Shown here: positions 27,899-37,672 of the stretch, piece after piece | Numbering within the stretch: the stretch's first letter is position 1 | How the letters are laid out: every line of letters starts with the position of its first letter | Assembly: GCA_963717255.1 (NCBI GenBank) | Contig: CAVQVT010000012.1 | Coordinates: 1 to 64,000 of the forward strand | Length of the DNA: 64,000 bases | Direction of reading: 5' to 3' | Origin: CAIYQJ01 sp963717255 | Lineage (GTDB): Bacteria; Chloroflexota; Limnocylindria; Limnocylindrales; CSP1-4 | Translations under genes and position numbers: made by a program | Notes under the pieces: model-generated | Told to the model about the DNA's origin: nothing | Database searches by the model: none | The model's input: the letters and a program-made list of their open reading frames with translations, nothing else

Positions 27899-30800
27899 TC
27901 AGGCGCGTCGTGTGCGGGCGAGCGCGGCCTCCGCCTCCGTCGCCGGCATCGGCTTCGCGAACAGGAACCCCTGGCCGCGGTCGCACCCGAGCCGGACGAC
28001 CGCCTCGAGCTCCTCCTGGCGCTCGATCCCCTCCGCCGTCACCTCGATACCGAGGCCCCGCGCGAGCGCAGAGACGGCCGCGATGATCGAATGGTTGGCG
28101 GTCGAGTCGGCCAGCCCGGCGACGAACGAGCGGTCCACCTTGATGATGTCGAGGGGCAGCCGGGAGATGTACGCGAGGGACGAGTAGCCCGTTCCGAAAT
28201 CGTCGAGCGCCAGTCGGACCCCGAGGTCGTGGAGCCCACGAAGCGTGACCCACGACGCCTGCGCGTCGCGCATCGCGACCGTCTCGGTGATCTCCAGCTC
28301 CAGCGACGACGCGGGGAGCCCGGTGGACGCGAGGGCAGCCAGGACCGAGTCGGCAAGGTCCGGGCGCGCGAGCTGGCGCGCGGAGAGGTTCACGCTCACG
28401 ACGAGTGGCGGCGTCGACGGGAACGCCAGCTGCCACGCCCGTGCCTGCCGGCATGCCTCCGCGAGGACCCGATCGCCGAGCGGGATGATGAGACCGGTCT
28501 CCTCGGCGAGGGAGATGAACTCGTACGGGCCGAGGAGGCCGCGCGTCGGGTGCCGCCATCGAGCGAGCGCCTCGTGGCCCGCCACCGCGCCGGTGCGCAG
28601 GTCGACGAGCGGCTGGTAGAAGACCTCCAGCTCGTCCCGGGCCAGCGCGCGCCGCAGGTCGGCCTCGAGCTCGAGACGCTCGATCGACACGTCGCTCATG
28701 GCCGGCGTGAAGACCGCGATGCGCTCGTTCGGGTCCGCCTTCGCGCCGGTCGAGCGCGATCGCCGCCTCGCGGAGCAGCCCGGCCGCCGTCGCGCCCTCG
28801 TCGGCCAGCGCGATCCCCACGCTCACGCTGAGGTACGTGTCGCGGCCCTCCACCGGGAACGGCGACGCGAGCGTCTCCAGGAGCCGGCCGGCGACCGATC
28901 GCGCCGCGCTCTCGCCGCCGCCGCCGTTGACCAGCACGGCGTACTCGTCGCCGCCGAGCCGGGCCAGCGTGTCGCCGGGCCGGATCGCCTCCTCGAAGCG
29001 GCGGCCCACCGCCGCGAGGATCTGGTCGCCGACCGCGTGGCCGAAGCTCTCGTTGATGCCCTTGAAGCGGTCGAGGTCCAGCACGAGCACGCGACACGCG
29101 GCGCGCCGTCGTCGCGATCCCATGCGAGAGCGTGCGCCGTCCGGTCCAGGAAGAGGGACCGGTTGGGGAGGCCCGTCAGGCCGTCGTAGAGCGACTGGCG
29201 CGTCAGCCGCTCCTCGATCGCCCGCCGCTCGCGGATGTCGCGGATCGCCGTCGCGCGGGCGGGCGCCTCGTCCGCGTACGGGATGGTCCGCCCGATCAGC
29301 TCGACCGCCGCCTGCGACCCGTCGGCCAGCAGGACCGCCGTCTCGATCGGGACCTCGGTGTCCACCTCCGAGCTGCCGGCCGATCGCCTCCCGCTCGCCC
29401 TCCGGGAACAGGCCGAGCACCGGCTTGCCCGCGACGGACGTCGGGGAGCGGCCGAACAGCTCCACGAACGCCCGGTTGACCTCGAGGATCCGCCCGTCAC
29501 GATGGATGACCAGCGCCTCGAACGACGCATCGGCGAGACGCCGCAGGCGCTCGGAGCCCGCCCGCAGCTCCTCCTCGGAGCGCTCCCGCGCGGCGATCTC
29601 GGCGCGCGCCGCGGCATGGAGGCGCGCGTTCTCCAGCGCCATCGAGGCGAGCTGGGCGAAGCGGCCGATCGCGGCGGCGTCCTCGGCGCCGTACGTCCGC
29701 TCTCCCGCGCCCGAGGCGACGCCGATGACCCCCACCACGTCGCGGCCCGCGGTGAGAGGGACGCCGATCGTCGAGCCGATCGGCTGCCCGTCGAGGCGGC
29801 GGCTCCGTCCCGCCCACGAGGCGTAGTCGTCGACGACGATGGTCTCGCCCGTCTCCCAGACGCGCCCGGCGAGGCCCTCGCCCCGCGCGAGCTCGAACCC
29901 GTCCCACCCGGCGAACATCCCGAGGCCCACGGCCACGCGGAGGACGTCGGCCTCCTGGTCCACGACGTACAGGTAGCCGTGCCGGACCCGACGAGGCCCG
30001 CGGCCCGCGCGACGATCGTCTCGAGCAGCTCGTTGGGGTCGCGGCGGGCGAGGAGCGCGTACGTGGACTCGTGGAGTGACGCGAGGTACTCGGCGCCGTC
30101 GCGCGCGTCGCTGCCGCCCAGCGCGGATCGCGACTGTCGCCGGGCCGCCTTCTCGAGGTAGAGCTCGGCGTCGGCGTTCATGACGAGCTCGTCGCGCGTC
30201 CGTCCGTCGGCCGGGTAGGTCGCCACGCCCACGCTGATCGTCACGCGCGGCCCGGGGATCCCCGCCCCGAGCGCCTCGATGGCCGCCTCGAGACGGTCGG
30301 CGACCGTGCGCGCCTCGGCGCGCCCCAGGCCCGGCAGGAGCGCGGCGAACTCGTCGCCGCCGTACCGGTAGATCCGGTCTCCCGACCCGCAGCGGACGGC
30401 CGACGCAAGCGCCTCCGCCACGGCCACGAGGAACCGGTCGCCCGCGGGGTGCCCGCGTCCATCGTTGAAGACCTTGAACCCGTCGAGATCGAGCATGAGC
30501 AGCGCGAAGGGCCCGGCGAGGGCCGCCGAGTCGTCGTGCTGGAGCAGCGCCGCAAGGTCGGCCTGGAACGCGCCGTGGTTGAGGGCGCCGGTGAGCGCGT
30601 CGCGCTCGGCGCGCATCTCGGCGGCGTGCCGGGCCTCCACGGCCTGGACCGCGATCGAGGCCTGGCCGGCGAAGAGGGTGATGAGCTCCACCTCGTCGGG
30701 CTCGAACCCGGCCTCGTCCGGACCCGACCGGCTCACGTTCAGCGTCCCGATGACCTCGCCGGCCGCGCGGAGCGGGACGACCACGAGCGCCTCGGGATCG

Positions 30801-32325
30801 TCCGGGGTGCCGGGCACGGTCGCGGCCCGTGGGTCGAGGTTCGCCTCGTTCGCCACGACCACCTCGCCGTGCGTGATCGCCCAGCCCGTGAGCCCGACCG
30901 TGATCGGCTGCTCGTCCGCGAGGATCTCGTCCGCGTACCGGTCGCGCGCGAGCACGGCGACCCGGAGACCCCGCTCGCGGTCGAGACGGTAGATCGTGAT
31001 GCTGTCGTAGCGGACCACGGTCAGAAGCGCATCCGCGATCCGCTCGAAGACCGTCGCCGGGTCGCGGGAGGCGAGGAGCGTCTCGTTGACCTGGAGGAGC
31101 GACCGCTGGCTCGCGAGACGGCGCTCCAGCTCCGCCTGCTGCGCGCGCAGCCGGCCGACGCTCCGCGCGTTGACGAGCGCCTGGGCCGCGAACCCGGCGA
31201 AGATCGAGAGCGTGGTCAGGTCGTCCGCCGTGTACCGGTCGACGCCCTTCTTCGACACGACGACGACGCCGACGACGGGCTCGCCGTACGACATCGGCGC
31301 GAAGAGCATCGACTCCGGGTCGTCCGACCCCACGATCCGCGCCCGTCGCTCGCGACTGGTGTCGGCCACCCGGAGAGGCGTGCCGTGTTGGGCGACCCAC
31401 CCCGTGAGTCCGGTCCCGACCGGCACGCGCAGGAGCTCGGGGTCGGGATCGTGCGAGCCGAGGAAGGTGCCGCCGAATGCGAGCGGCTCGCACATCCGGG
31501 TCTCGTGGTCGACCGTGTAGACGCGGGCGCTGTCGGAGTCGTACAGCTCGCCGACCTGCGCGACGATCGCCCGTCCGATCTCATCCACATCGTGGATGCG
31601 GTTCAGCTCGGCGGCGAGGTCCTTGATCGCGTCCAGCCGCGCCGCGAACCCCTGGACGCTGGAGTGGAGCCGCGCGTTCTGGAGCGCGACCGCCGCCTGG
31701 GCGGCGAACGCCTCGAGCAGGTCGATGTCGTCCCGCGGCCAGGCGCGCCGCGTGACGTGGTAGACGCCGAGGACGCCGATGGCTCGTCGAGGTGGACCAC
31801 GGGGACGAGGCAGGCCGTCCGGATCCCCTCGGCGCGGTATGCGTCGCGCATCTCCGCCGTGGTCCCCCGGGCGGTCGGGCGGTCGAGGACGACCGTGCGC
31901 CGCTCGCTCATCGCGCGGACCGCGCCGGTACGGCTCGTCGGCCGCAGGCCTTCGACCAGCCCGAGCAGCCTGGGGCCGAGGCCGCGGTGGGCGGCGAGCC
32001 GGAACGGGTGATCCCCGGGCTCGACCGTCCAGATCCCCACCTTGTCCGCGCCGAAGAGGGCGGTCGACAGCTCGACCACCTCGCCGAAGACCCGCGCGAG
32101 GTCCGCCTCGCCGCTGACCTCCGACGCGAGCTGGCGGAGCGCGGAGTGGCCGCTCGCGACGGTGCCGGCAGCGGCATGGAGGCGATGTCGCTGCGCCCGC
32201 GCGTGCGGCGGGCCGCGCGGGGTGCGCAACGCCGTGACGGCCGCAGGGGCGGCTGCGGCGGCGCAGGCGGAGCCGCTCGACCCCCACCGCGAGATCGCGT
32301 CCCCGCACGCTCCGCTCCCTCCCAT
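27899..32325 (-). CDS. Multi-domain cyclic-di-GMP protein: GAF x3, GGDEF, GAF, PAS, GGDEF, EAL (several indels)
   Basis: About 1,475 aa. Order from the N-terminus: three GAF domains (about 31.0-32.2 kb), a first GGDEF domain with RYGGDEFAALLPG (about 30.2-30.6 kb), a fourth GAF (YVVDQEADVLRVAVG), a PAS domain (VIHRDGRILEVNRAFVELFG), a second GGDEF domain with RLGGDEYAVLV, and a C-terminal EAL domain (HEALARWRHP, NLSARQL, DDFGTGYSSLAYI, IKVDRSF, EVTAEGIE). It should make and degrade cyclic-di-GMP under control of small ligands or redox. The frame changes near 31780, 29976, 29370, 29100 and 28750. Sense is continuous across each, so I call one gene. The N-terminus is uncertain (ATG 32325 or GTG 32334). 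Confidence 0.82.
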
Positions 32326-32529
32326 GACGCACACGAGCCGATGACGCCGGCCCGCGGCCGACGATACCGCGCGGCGCAGCGGTCTCGAGATGGGCCAGCG
32401 GTACTACCGGGACCCGCGGGGGGCGGCCGCGTGCGTCCGTGCGCCACCGAGCCGGCCGGCCGACAGGGCCCGCCTGGCCGCACGTTCGCACTGCTCCGCC
32501 GCACCGTTGACGCCGCCCATCCGCGGGGC

Positions 32530-32535
32530 TAGACT
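32530..32535 (+). promoter_or_regulatory. Candidate -10 box of the suf cluster
   Basis: TAGACT, the same hexamer used before sufU and murT, about 147 bases upstream of the Rrf2 gene. Predicts a long leader that contains the AATC-N5-GATT palindrome. Confidence 0.4.
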
Positions 32536-32547
32536 CAATCCCGACGT

Positions 32548-32560
32548 AATCACTCGGATT
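32548..32560. promoter_or_regulatory. Candidate operator for the Rrf2 regulator
   Basis: AATCACTCGGATT (AATC-N5-GATT inverted repeat) lies about 13 bases after the -10 box, where a repressor would block RNA polymerase. Autoregulation by Rrf2/SufR-type proteins is common. The short arms make this tentative. Confidence 0.3.
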
Positions 32561-32681
32561 TCCACCGGCGCTCGGCCGCCGTGCGTCCCCCGGCGGCCGA
32601 GCGCCATCCGCTCGGCGGGTCCGCCGGGGACGCCTCCTCTCCCCGGCCGGACCGGCCGACACCCAGGGGATCGACCGCATC

Positions 32682-33185
32682 GTGACCGTGAAGAACTTCC
32701 ACAGCGGCGGCGCCATCTCCTTCTCGACGAAGGGCGAGTACGGCGTCCGGCTCATGGTCCGCCTCGCGGCCCGCCGCGGCACCGGTCCCGTCTCGCTCGG
32801 CGAGATCGCGGCCGAGGAGGACCTGCCGCGCGCGTACCTGGAGCAGCTCGCCATCCCGCTCCGCGAGGCGCACCTCATCACGAGCACCCGCGGCGCCCGC
32901 GGGGGCTACGAGGTCGCCCGCGACCCCGCCACGATCCGCATGAGCGAGGTCCTCCGCGCGCTCGAGGGTCCTCTCGCGCCGATGATCTGCGCGAGCGAGG
33001 ACCCGGCCCACGCCCCGGGGTGCTCCCGGGAGGGCGCCTGCACCGTCAACCACCTCTGGATCAGGGTCCGCGACGCGATCGCCGACGCGCTCGACTCCGT
33101 GACGCTGGCCGACCTCGTCCCGGCCCCGGACCTCGTCGACATCCGTCCCTTCGGGGCGGGCGCGCCCGAAGTCGCCGCCGTCTGA
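32682..33185 (+). CDS. Rrf2-family Fe-S cluster regulator of the suf cluster
   Basis: 167 aa from GTG 32682. Winged helix with STKGEYGVRLMVRLA and LPRAYLEQLAIPLREAHLI, then RGARGGYEVARD. Cysteines C-x10-C-x5-C (ICAS..GCSREGAC) could hold a cluster, as in IscR/SufR. It stands 29 bases before sufC, so it probably senses Fe-S status and controls sulfur mobilisation genes. Confidence 0.88.
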   Translation: MTVKNFHSGGAISFSTKGEYGVRLMVRLAARRGTGPVSLGEIAAEEDLPRAYLEQLAIPLREAHLITSTRGARGGYEVARDPATIRMSEVLRALEGPLAPMICASEDPAHAPGCSREGACTVNHLWIRVRDAIADALDSVTLADLVPAPDLVDIRPFGAGAPEVAAV

Positions 33186-33214
33186 CCCCCGCACCACAGG
33201 AGCCCCGACCCACC

Positions 33215-35358
33215 GTGAGCGACCAGCTGCTCGTCATCCGCGACCTGCACGTCTCGCCCGTCGCCGCCCCGGAGCACGAAGATCCTCCAGGGGATCGACC
33301 TCGCCGTTGACGCGGGCAAGGTCCACGCGATCATGGGCCCCAACGGCTCCGGCAAGACGACCCTCGCGTACGCGCTCATGGGCCACCCGGCATACGCGAT
33401 CACGCAGGGCGAGGTCCTGTTCAAGGGCGTGGACATCCTCGCGCTCTCGCCCGACAAGCGCGCCCGGATGGGCCTCTTCCTCGCGTTCCAGTACCCCACG
33501 GCGATCCCGGGCCTGTCGGTCGCCAGCTTCCTCCGGACGATGCTCAACGCGCGCCGGCAGGGAGTGGACAAGGACCCGGACATCGACCCCACCGATCCCA
33601 CCCGGGGCGGCATCTCGATGGGCGACTTCCGCCGGCTGGTCCGCGAGAAGATGCAGCTCCTCAAGATGGACGAGTCGGTCGCGACCCGGTACGTGAACGA
33701 GGGCTTCTCCGGCGGGGAGAAGAAGCGCCTCGAGATGCTCCAGATGGCGATGCTCCAGCCGGAGATGGCGATCCTCGACGAGACGGACTCGGGCCTGGAC
33801 ATCGACGCGCTGCGGATCGTCGCCGAGGGCGTGAACGCCCAGCTCCGACCCGAGATGGGCGTCCTCCTCATCACGCATTACCAGCGCCTCCTCGACTACA
33901 TCAAGCCCGACGTGGTCCATGTCCTCGCCAGGGGCCGGATCATCGCGACCGGCGGTGGCGACCTCGCCCTCCGGCTCGAGCGCGAGGGCTACGCCGGCGT
34001 GCTGCGGGAGGCAGGGCTCGAGGTCGACGCGTCCGACTCGGCGCTGGACGCCCGGGCCCCCGAGCCGGTGGAGGCCGGGCGCCTGATGGCCGAGGCGGTG
34101 GACCTGCGCGGGGCCGTCTCCGACGCCCCGGCGCTCGACCCGTACGCGCTGCGGGCGGACTTCCCGATCCTCTCCACGACCACGTCGCACGGCAAGCCGC
34201 TCGTCTACCTCGACTCGGCCGCCACGAGCCAGAAGCCGCGCGTCGTGATCGAGGCGGTCGACGGCTTCTACCGCGAGTACAACGCGAACGTCCACCGCGG
34301 CATCTACGAGATCGGGGAGCGCGCCACCGCCGCGTACGAGGCCGCGCGGGCGTCGGTCGCCCGCTTCATCGGCGCCCCGGACGAGCGCGAGATCGTGTTC
34401 ACGCGGAACGCCACCGAGGCGATCAACCTCGTCGCGTACAGCTGGGGCCGCCGCAACGTGGGCCGGGGCGACGCGATCGTCCTGACCGAGATGGAGCACC
34501 ACGCGAACCTCGTCCCGTGGCAGCTCCTCGTCCAGGAGGTGGACGGCGACCTGGAGTTCATCCCGATCACCGACGACGGGATCCTCCGGCTGGACGTCTT
34601 CGAGGTCCTCCTGCGCCTCCGCCCGAAGCTCGTGGCCTTCACGCACGTCTCGAACACGCTCGGCACCATCAACCCGGTCCGCGAGATGGTCGAGATGGCG
34701 CACGCCGCGGGCGCCCTCGTGCTCGTGGACGGCGCGCAGGCCGTCCCGCACCTCCCGGTGGACGTGACGGAGCTCGGCTGCGACTTCTACGTCTTCTCCG
34801 GGCACAAGGTCCTCGCGCCCATGGGGTCCGGGGCGCTGTGGGCGCGCCGGGAGCTGCTCGAGTCGATGCCGCCGTTCCTCGCCGGCGGCGAGATGATCCG
34901 CGAGGTGCACCTCCGCCGGAGCGAGTTCAACGAGATCCCGTGGAAGTTCGAGGCGGGGACGCCGGACGTCGCGGCCGCGATCGGCCTCGGCGCGGCCGCC
35001 GAGTACCTGATGGACATCGGGATGGACCGCGTCCGGGCGCACGAGGCGCGACCTCACGCGATACGCGCTCGACCGGCTCTCCGGCGTCCGCGGCATCACG
35101 CTCTACGGCCCGCCCGCGGACGGGCGGAGCGGCGTCGTCCCGTTCAACATCGAGGGCGTCCACCCGCACGACGTCGCGCAGGTCCTCGACCGGTCCGGCG
35201 TCTGCGTCCGGGCGGGCCACCACTGCACGATGCCGCTCCACGAGCGCCTGGACCTCGCCGCCACGGCCCGCGCCAGCTTCAACGTCTACAGCACGCGCGA
35301 GGACATCGACGCGCTGGTGGACGGGCTCGGCGAGGTCGTCAGGATCTTCGGGGTCTGA
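33215..35358 (+). CDS. SufC ATPase fused to SufS cysteine desulfurase (two indels)
   Basis: 713 aa after removing two extra bases (near 33280 and 35047). Residues about 1-270: SufC with IMGPNGSGKTTLAYALMG, FSGGEKKRLEMLQMAMLQPE and LDETDSGLDIDALRIV. A linker of about 40 residues follows, in the same frame with GC at almost every third codon position. Then SufS: LVYLDSAATSQKP, TRNATEAINLVAYSWG, PLP-lysine loop YVFSGHKVLAPMGSG and catalytic Cys in RAGHHCTMPLHERL. SufC normally works with SufB and SufD as the cluster scaffold, but neither is present here. If an indel hides a stop, the ATG at 34086 (TGATG context in another frame) would be the separate sufS start. Confidence 0.75.
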
Positions 35359-35367
35359 CGGCGGAGA

Positions 35368-35373
35368 TAGACT
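35368..35373 (+). promoter_or_regulatory. -10 box, leaderless-type promoter before sufU
   Basis: TAGACT 7 bases before the GTG at 35381, inside the 22-base gap after sufS. May give sufU and the genes after it their own leaderless transcript. Confidence 0.4.
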
Positions 35374-35380
35374 GACCCCC

Positions 35381-35816
35381 GTGGACGACCTCTACCGCGA
35401 CTACATCCTCGAGCACTACCGCCACCCGCACAACTTCGGCGTCCTCGAGACGCCGGACCTGCGCTGGGAGGGGGCGAACCCCCTGTGCGGCGACCGCATC
35501 ACGATGATGCTCGACCGTCCGGGACGGGGCCATCGCGGACGTCGCGTTCACCGGGCGCGGGTGCGCGATCAGCCAGGCGTCGGCGTCGCTTCTGACGGAC
35601 GAGCTCCGCGGGAAGACGCTCGACGAGGTCGCGCGGATGACGTCCGACGACGTCCTCGACCTCCTGGGCATCGAGATCAGCCCGGCCCGCCTGAAGTGCG
35701 CGCTGCTCTCGCTCGACACGCTCGAGCACGCGCTGGCCGAGGGCGGGACGGACGGGTCCGCTGCCGGTGCCGAGGACCCGGACGCAGGCCCCGCGTCCGG
35801 CGCGGAGGCGCGCTGA
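35381..35816 (+). CDS. sufU: SufU-type sulfur acceptor / scaffold, one indel
   Basis: 144 aa after removing one base near 35518. YRDYILEHYRHPHNFGVLE, Cys in GANPLCGDRI, Cys in GRGCAISQASASLLTDEL and Cys in ARLKCALLSLDTLEHAL form the three-Cys Zn site. SufU accepts sulfur from the SufS persulfide. A Gly/Ala-rich tail follows. The TGA overlaps the CTG of the next reading frame. Confidence 0.88.
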
Positions 35817-37039
35817 CGGCCCGCGAGATCGCTCCCGCCGAGGCGGAGGCGCTCGTCGCATCGGACGCGCGAGCGGTGCTCCTCGACGTCCGCGAGCCCC
35901 GCGAGTGGGACGCCGGCCGGATCCCCGGCGCGATCCACGTCCCCCTCGGGACGCTGCCCGCGAGGGCCGCGGAGGTCCTCCCCGACCCGTCGGTCCCGAT
36001 CGTCGTCTACTGCGCCCACGGCATCCGGTCGCTGCAGGCCGCCCGCTTCCTCGAGGTCCTCGGATACACGGACGCGTGGAGCATGGCGGGCGGCACCGAC
36101 GCGTGGCGTGCGGGTGGCCTCCGCTGGGAGGCGCCGGCTGGATCGGCGCTCACGCCCGAGCAGGCCCGTCGGTACAGCCGTCACCTGCTCATGCCCGAGG
36201 TGGGCCCGGAGGGGCAGGCGCGCCTGCTCGACGCCCGCGTCCTGCTGGTCGGGGCAGGAGGGCTCGGGTCCCCGGCCGCCCTGTACCTCGCGGCCGCCGG
36301 GGTCGGCACCCTGGGCATCGTGGACTTCGACGTCGTGGACGTCTCCAACCTCCAGCGCCAGGTCCTCCACACGACCGACCGGGTGGGCGTCTCCAAGGTC
36401 GAGTCCGCGCGGGTCACGATCGCCGCGCTCAACCCCGAGGTCCGCGTGGTCGCCCACGAGGAGATGCTCGGGCCGGAGAACGTCGCGTCCCTGATCGGCG
36501 ACTACGACGTCGTCATCGACGGCACCGACTCCTTCGAGACGCGCTACGCGCTCAACGACGCCGCCGTCCGGCTGGGGATCCCCGTCGTCCACGCGAGCGT
36601 GTATCGCTTCGAGGGTCAGCTGACGGTCTTCGACGCGGCCGACGGCCCCTGCTACCGCTGCCTCTACCCCAGCCCGCCCCCGCCCGAGCTGGCCCCGCCG
36701 TGCTCCGTCGCCGGGGTCCTGGGCGTGGTGCCGGGGATCATGGGGATGCTCCAGGCGAACGAGGCGCTCAAGATCGTGCTCGGCATCGGCGACCCTCTCG
36801 TGGGACGGCTGCTCCTCTTCGACGCCCTGGAGACGACGTTCGAGGAGCTGACCCTCCGACGCGATCCGGCGTGCCCCACGTGCGGGGAGGTGGCGCGGTC
36901 GGGCGCCGCGGCGCTAGGCGCCGCGGCGGCCGGCGCCGCGGCGGAACCGGCCTCCGCGGCCGCGCCCGAGCGATCCGCTCCCGCGGGCGCCCGCGACCCG
37001 GAGGAACCCTTCATCCTGCGCACCGCCGATCCGCGCTAG
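35813..37039 (+). CDS. Rhodanese-MoeB/ThiF fusion (sulfur-carrier adenylyltransferase)
   Basis: About 408 aa. N-terminal rhodanese domain (VLLDVREPREWDAGRIPGA, active loop VYCAHGIRS), then a ThiF/MoeB E1-like domain: YSRHLLMPEVGPEGQARLL, VLLVGAGGLGSPAALYLAAA, NLQRQVLHTTDRVG, DGTDSFETRYALND, and Zn cysteines CYRCLYP and CPTCG. Ala-rich tail. In MOCS3-type proteins the rhodanese domain is C-terminal; here it is N-terminal. No ATG or GTG is near the N-terminus in frame. A CTG overlapping the sufU stop (CTGA) is my best start. Activates a small carrier protein's C-terminus for sulfur loading. Confidence 0.85.
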   Translation: MTAREIAPAEAEALVASDARAVLLDVREPREWDAGRIPGAIHVPLGTLPARAAEVLPDPSVPIVVYCAHGIRSLQAARFLEVLGYTDAWSMAGGTDAWRAGGLRWEAPAGSALTPEQARRYSRHLLMPEVGPEGQARLLDARVLLVGAGGLGSPAALYLAAAGVGTLGIVDFDVVDVSNLQRQVLHTTDRVGVSKVESARVTIAALNPEVRVVAHEEMLGPENVASLIGDYDVVIDGTDSFETRYALNDAAVRLGIPVVHASVYRFEGQLTVFDAADGPCYRCLYPSPPPPELAPPCSVAGVLGVVPGIMGMLQANEALKIVLGIGDPLVGRLLLFDALETTFEELTLRRDPACPTCGEVARSGAAALGAAAAGAAAEPASAAAPERSAPAGARDPEEPFILRTADPR

Positions 37040-37051
37040 CCGAGGACCCGC

Positions 37052-37501
37052 ATGGACGCGCCTGCAGCCGTCCGGCTCCCGGCCTCCATCCGCGATGCGA
37101 TCGCGGCGGCGGCGCGGGCCGCGACACCGCTCGAGATGTGCGGGCTCATCGTGGGCAGCGAGGCGCCGGCCGCCGGCGGCCGGCCGCTGCGCTGGATCTC
37201 CACCCGCAATGCCGCGGCCTCGCCGTACACATACGAGGTGGATCCGGCGGACCTGCTCCGCGTGAGCCTCGAGATCGACGCGCGGGACGAAGCGCTCTGG
37301 GCGATCGTCCACAGCCACGTGGCATCCCCGGCGCGCCCGTCGCCGACGGACGTCCGGCAGGCCTTCTACCCGGAGGCGCTGTTCCTGATCGTCTCGCTCG
37401 CGGCCGCGGAAGCCGACCCGGCGACGGGCGCGCCCTCCTTGCGCGCGTGGCGGATCGCGGACGGGGAGGCCGTGGAGGTCGCGCTCGAGGTCGAGGGGTG
37501 A
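37052..37501 (+). CDS. JAMM (Mec-type) metalloprotease for sulfur-carrier processing
   Basis: 149 aa. JAMM zinc site: Glu in TPLEMCGLIVG, and HSHVASPARPSPTD with the two His, Ser and Asp in register. Mec-type enzymes free cysteine from a carrier protein C-terminus or trim it. Placement right after rhodanese-MoeB indicates the carrier-based sulfur pathway. The carrier itself (CysO/ThiS-like) and CysM are not in the window. Confidence 0.85.
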   Translation: MDAPAAVRLPASIRDAIAAAARAATPLEMCGLIVGSEAPAAGGRPLRWISTRNAAASPYTYEVDPADLLRVSLEIDARDEALWAIVHSHVASPARPSPTDVRQAFYPEALFLIVSLAAAEADPATGAPSLRAWRIADGEAVEVALEVEG

Positions 37502-37634
37502 GCGGGAGCGATGTGGAGGCACGGGTCGCGGGCGGCACCGAGCCGAGCGCCGCCGGGCGTGCGATGGACCACGGCGCGGCCCCGATGTCGCGTGGCGCGA
37601 CGCGGTCCTCATGGATATGCCAGTGAAGGACCTC

Positions 37635-37672
37635 GCCCGGGAGGGGTGAGGGCGCCCTCACCCCTCCCGGGC
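37635..37672. terminator. Perfect 38-base palindrome between convergent genes
   Basis: Two 19-base arms (GCCCGGGAGGGGTGAGGGC and its exact complement) meet with no spacer, in the gap between the JAMM gene and the convergent EcfA gene, whose stop lies inside it. Likely a bidirectional terminator stem, though there is no T-run. The rest of the 37502-37634 gap shows nothing else. Confidence 0.6.

Larger units (their letters stand above)
32326..32681. other. Divergent intergenic region between the GGDEF/EAL gene and the suf cluster
   Basis: 356 bases with no credible gene. Holds the candidate suf promoter and palindrome listed separately, and a possible TATCGT -10 for the divergent gene at 32361-32366 (minus strand). 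Confidence 0.5.
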
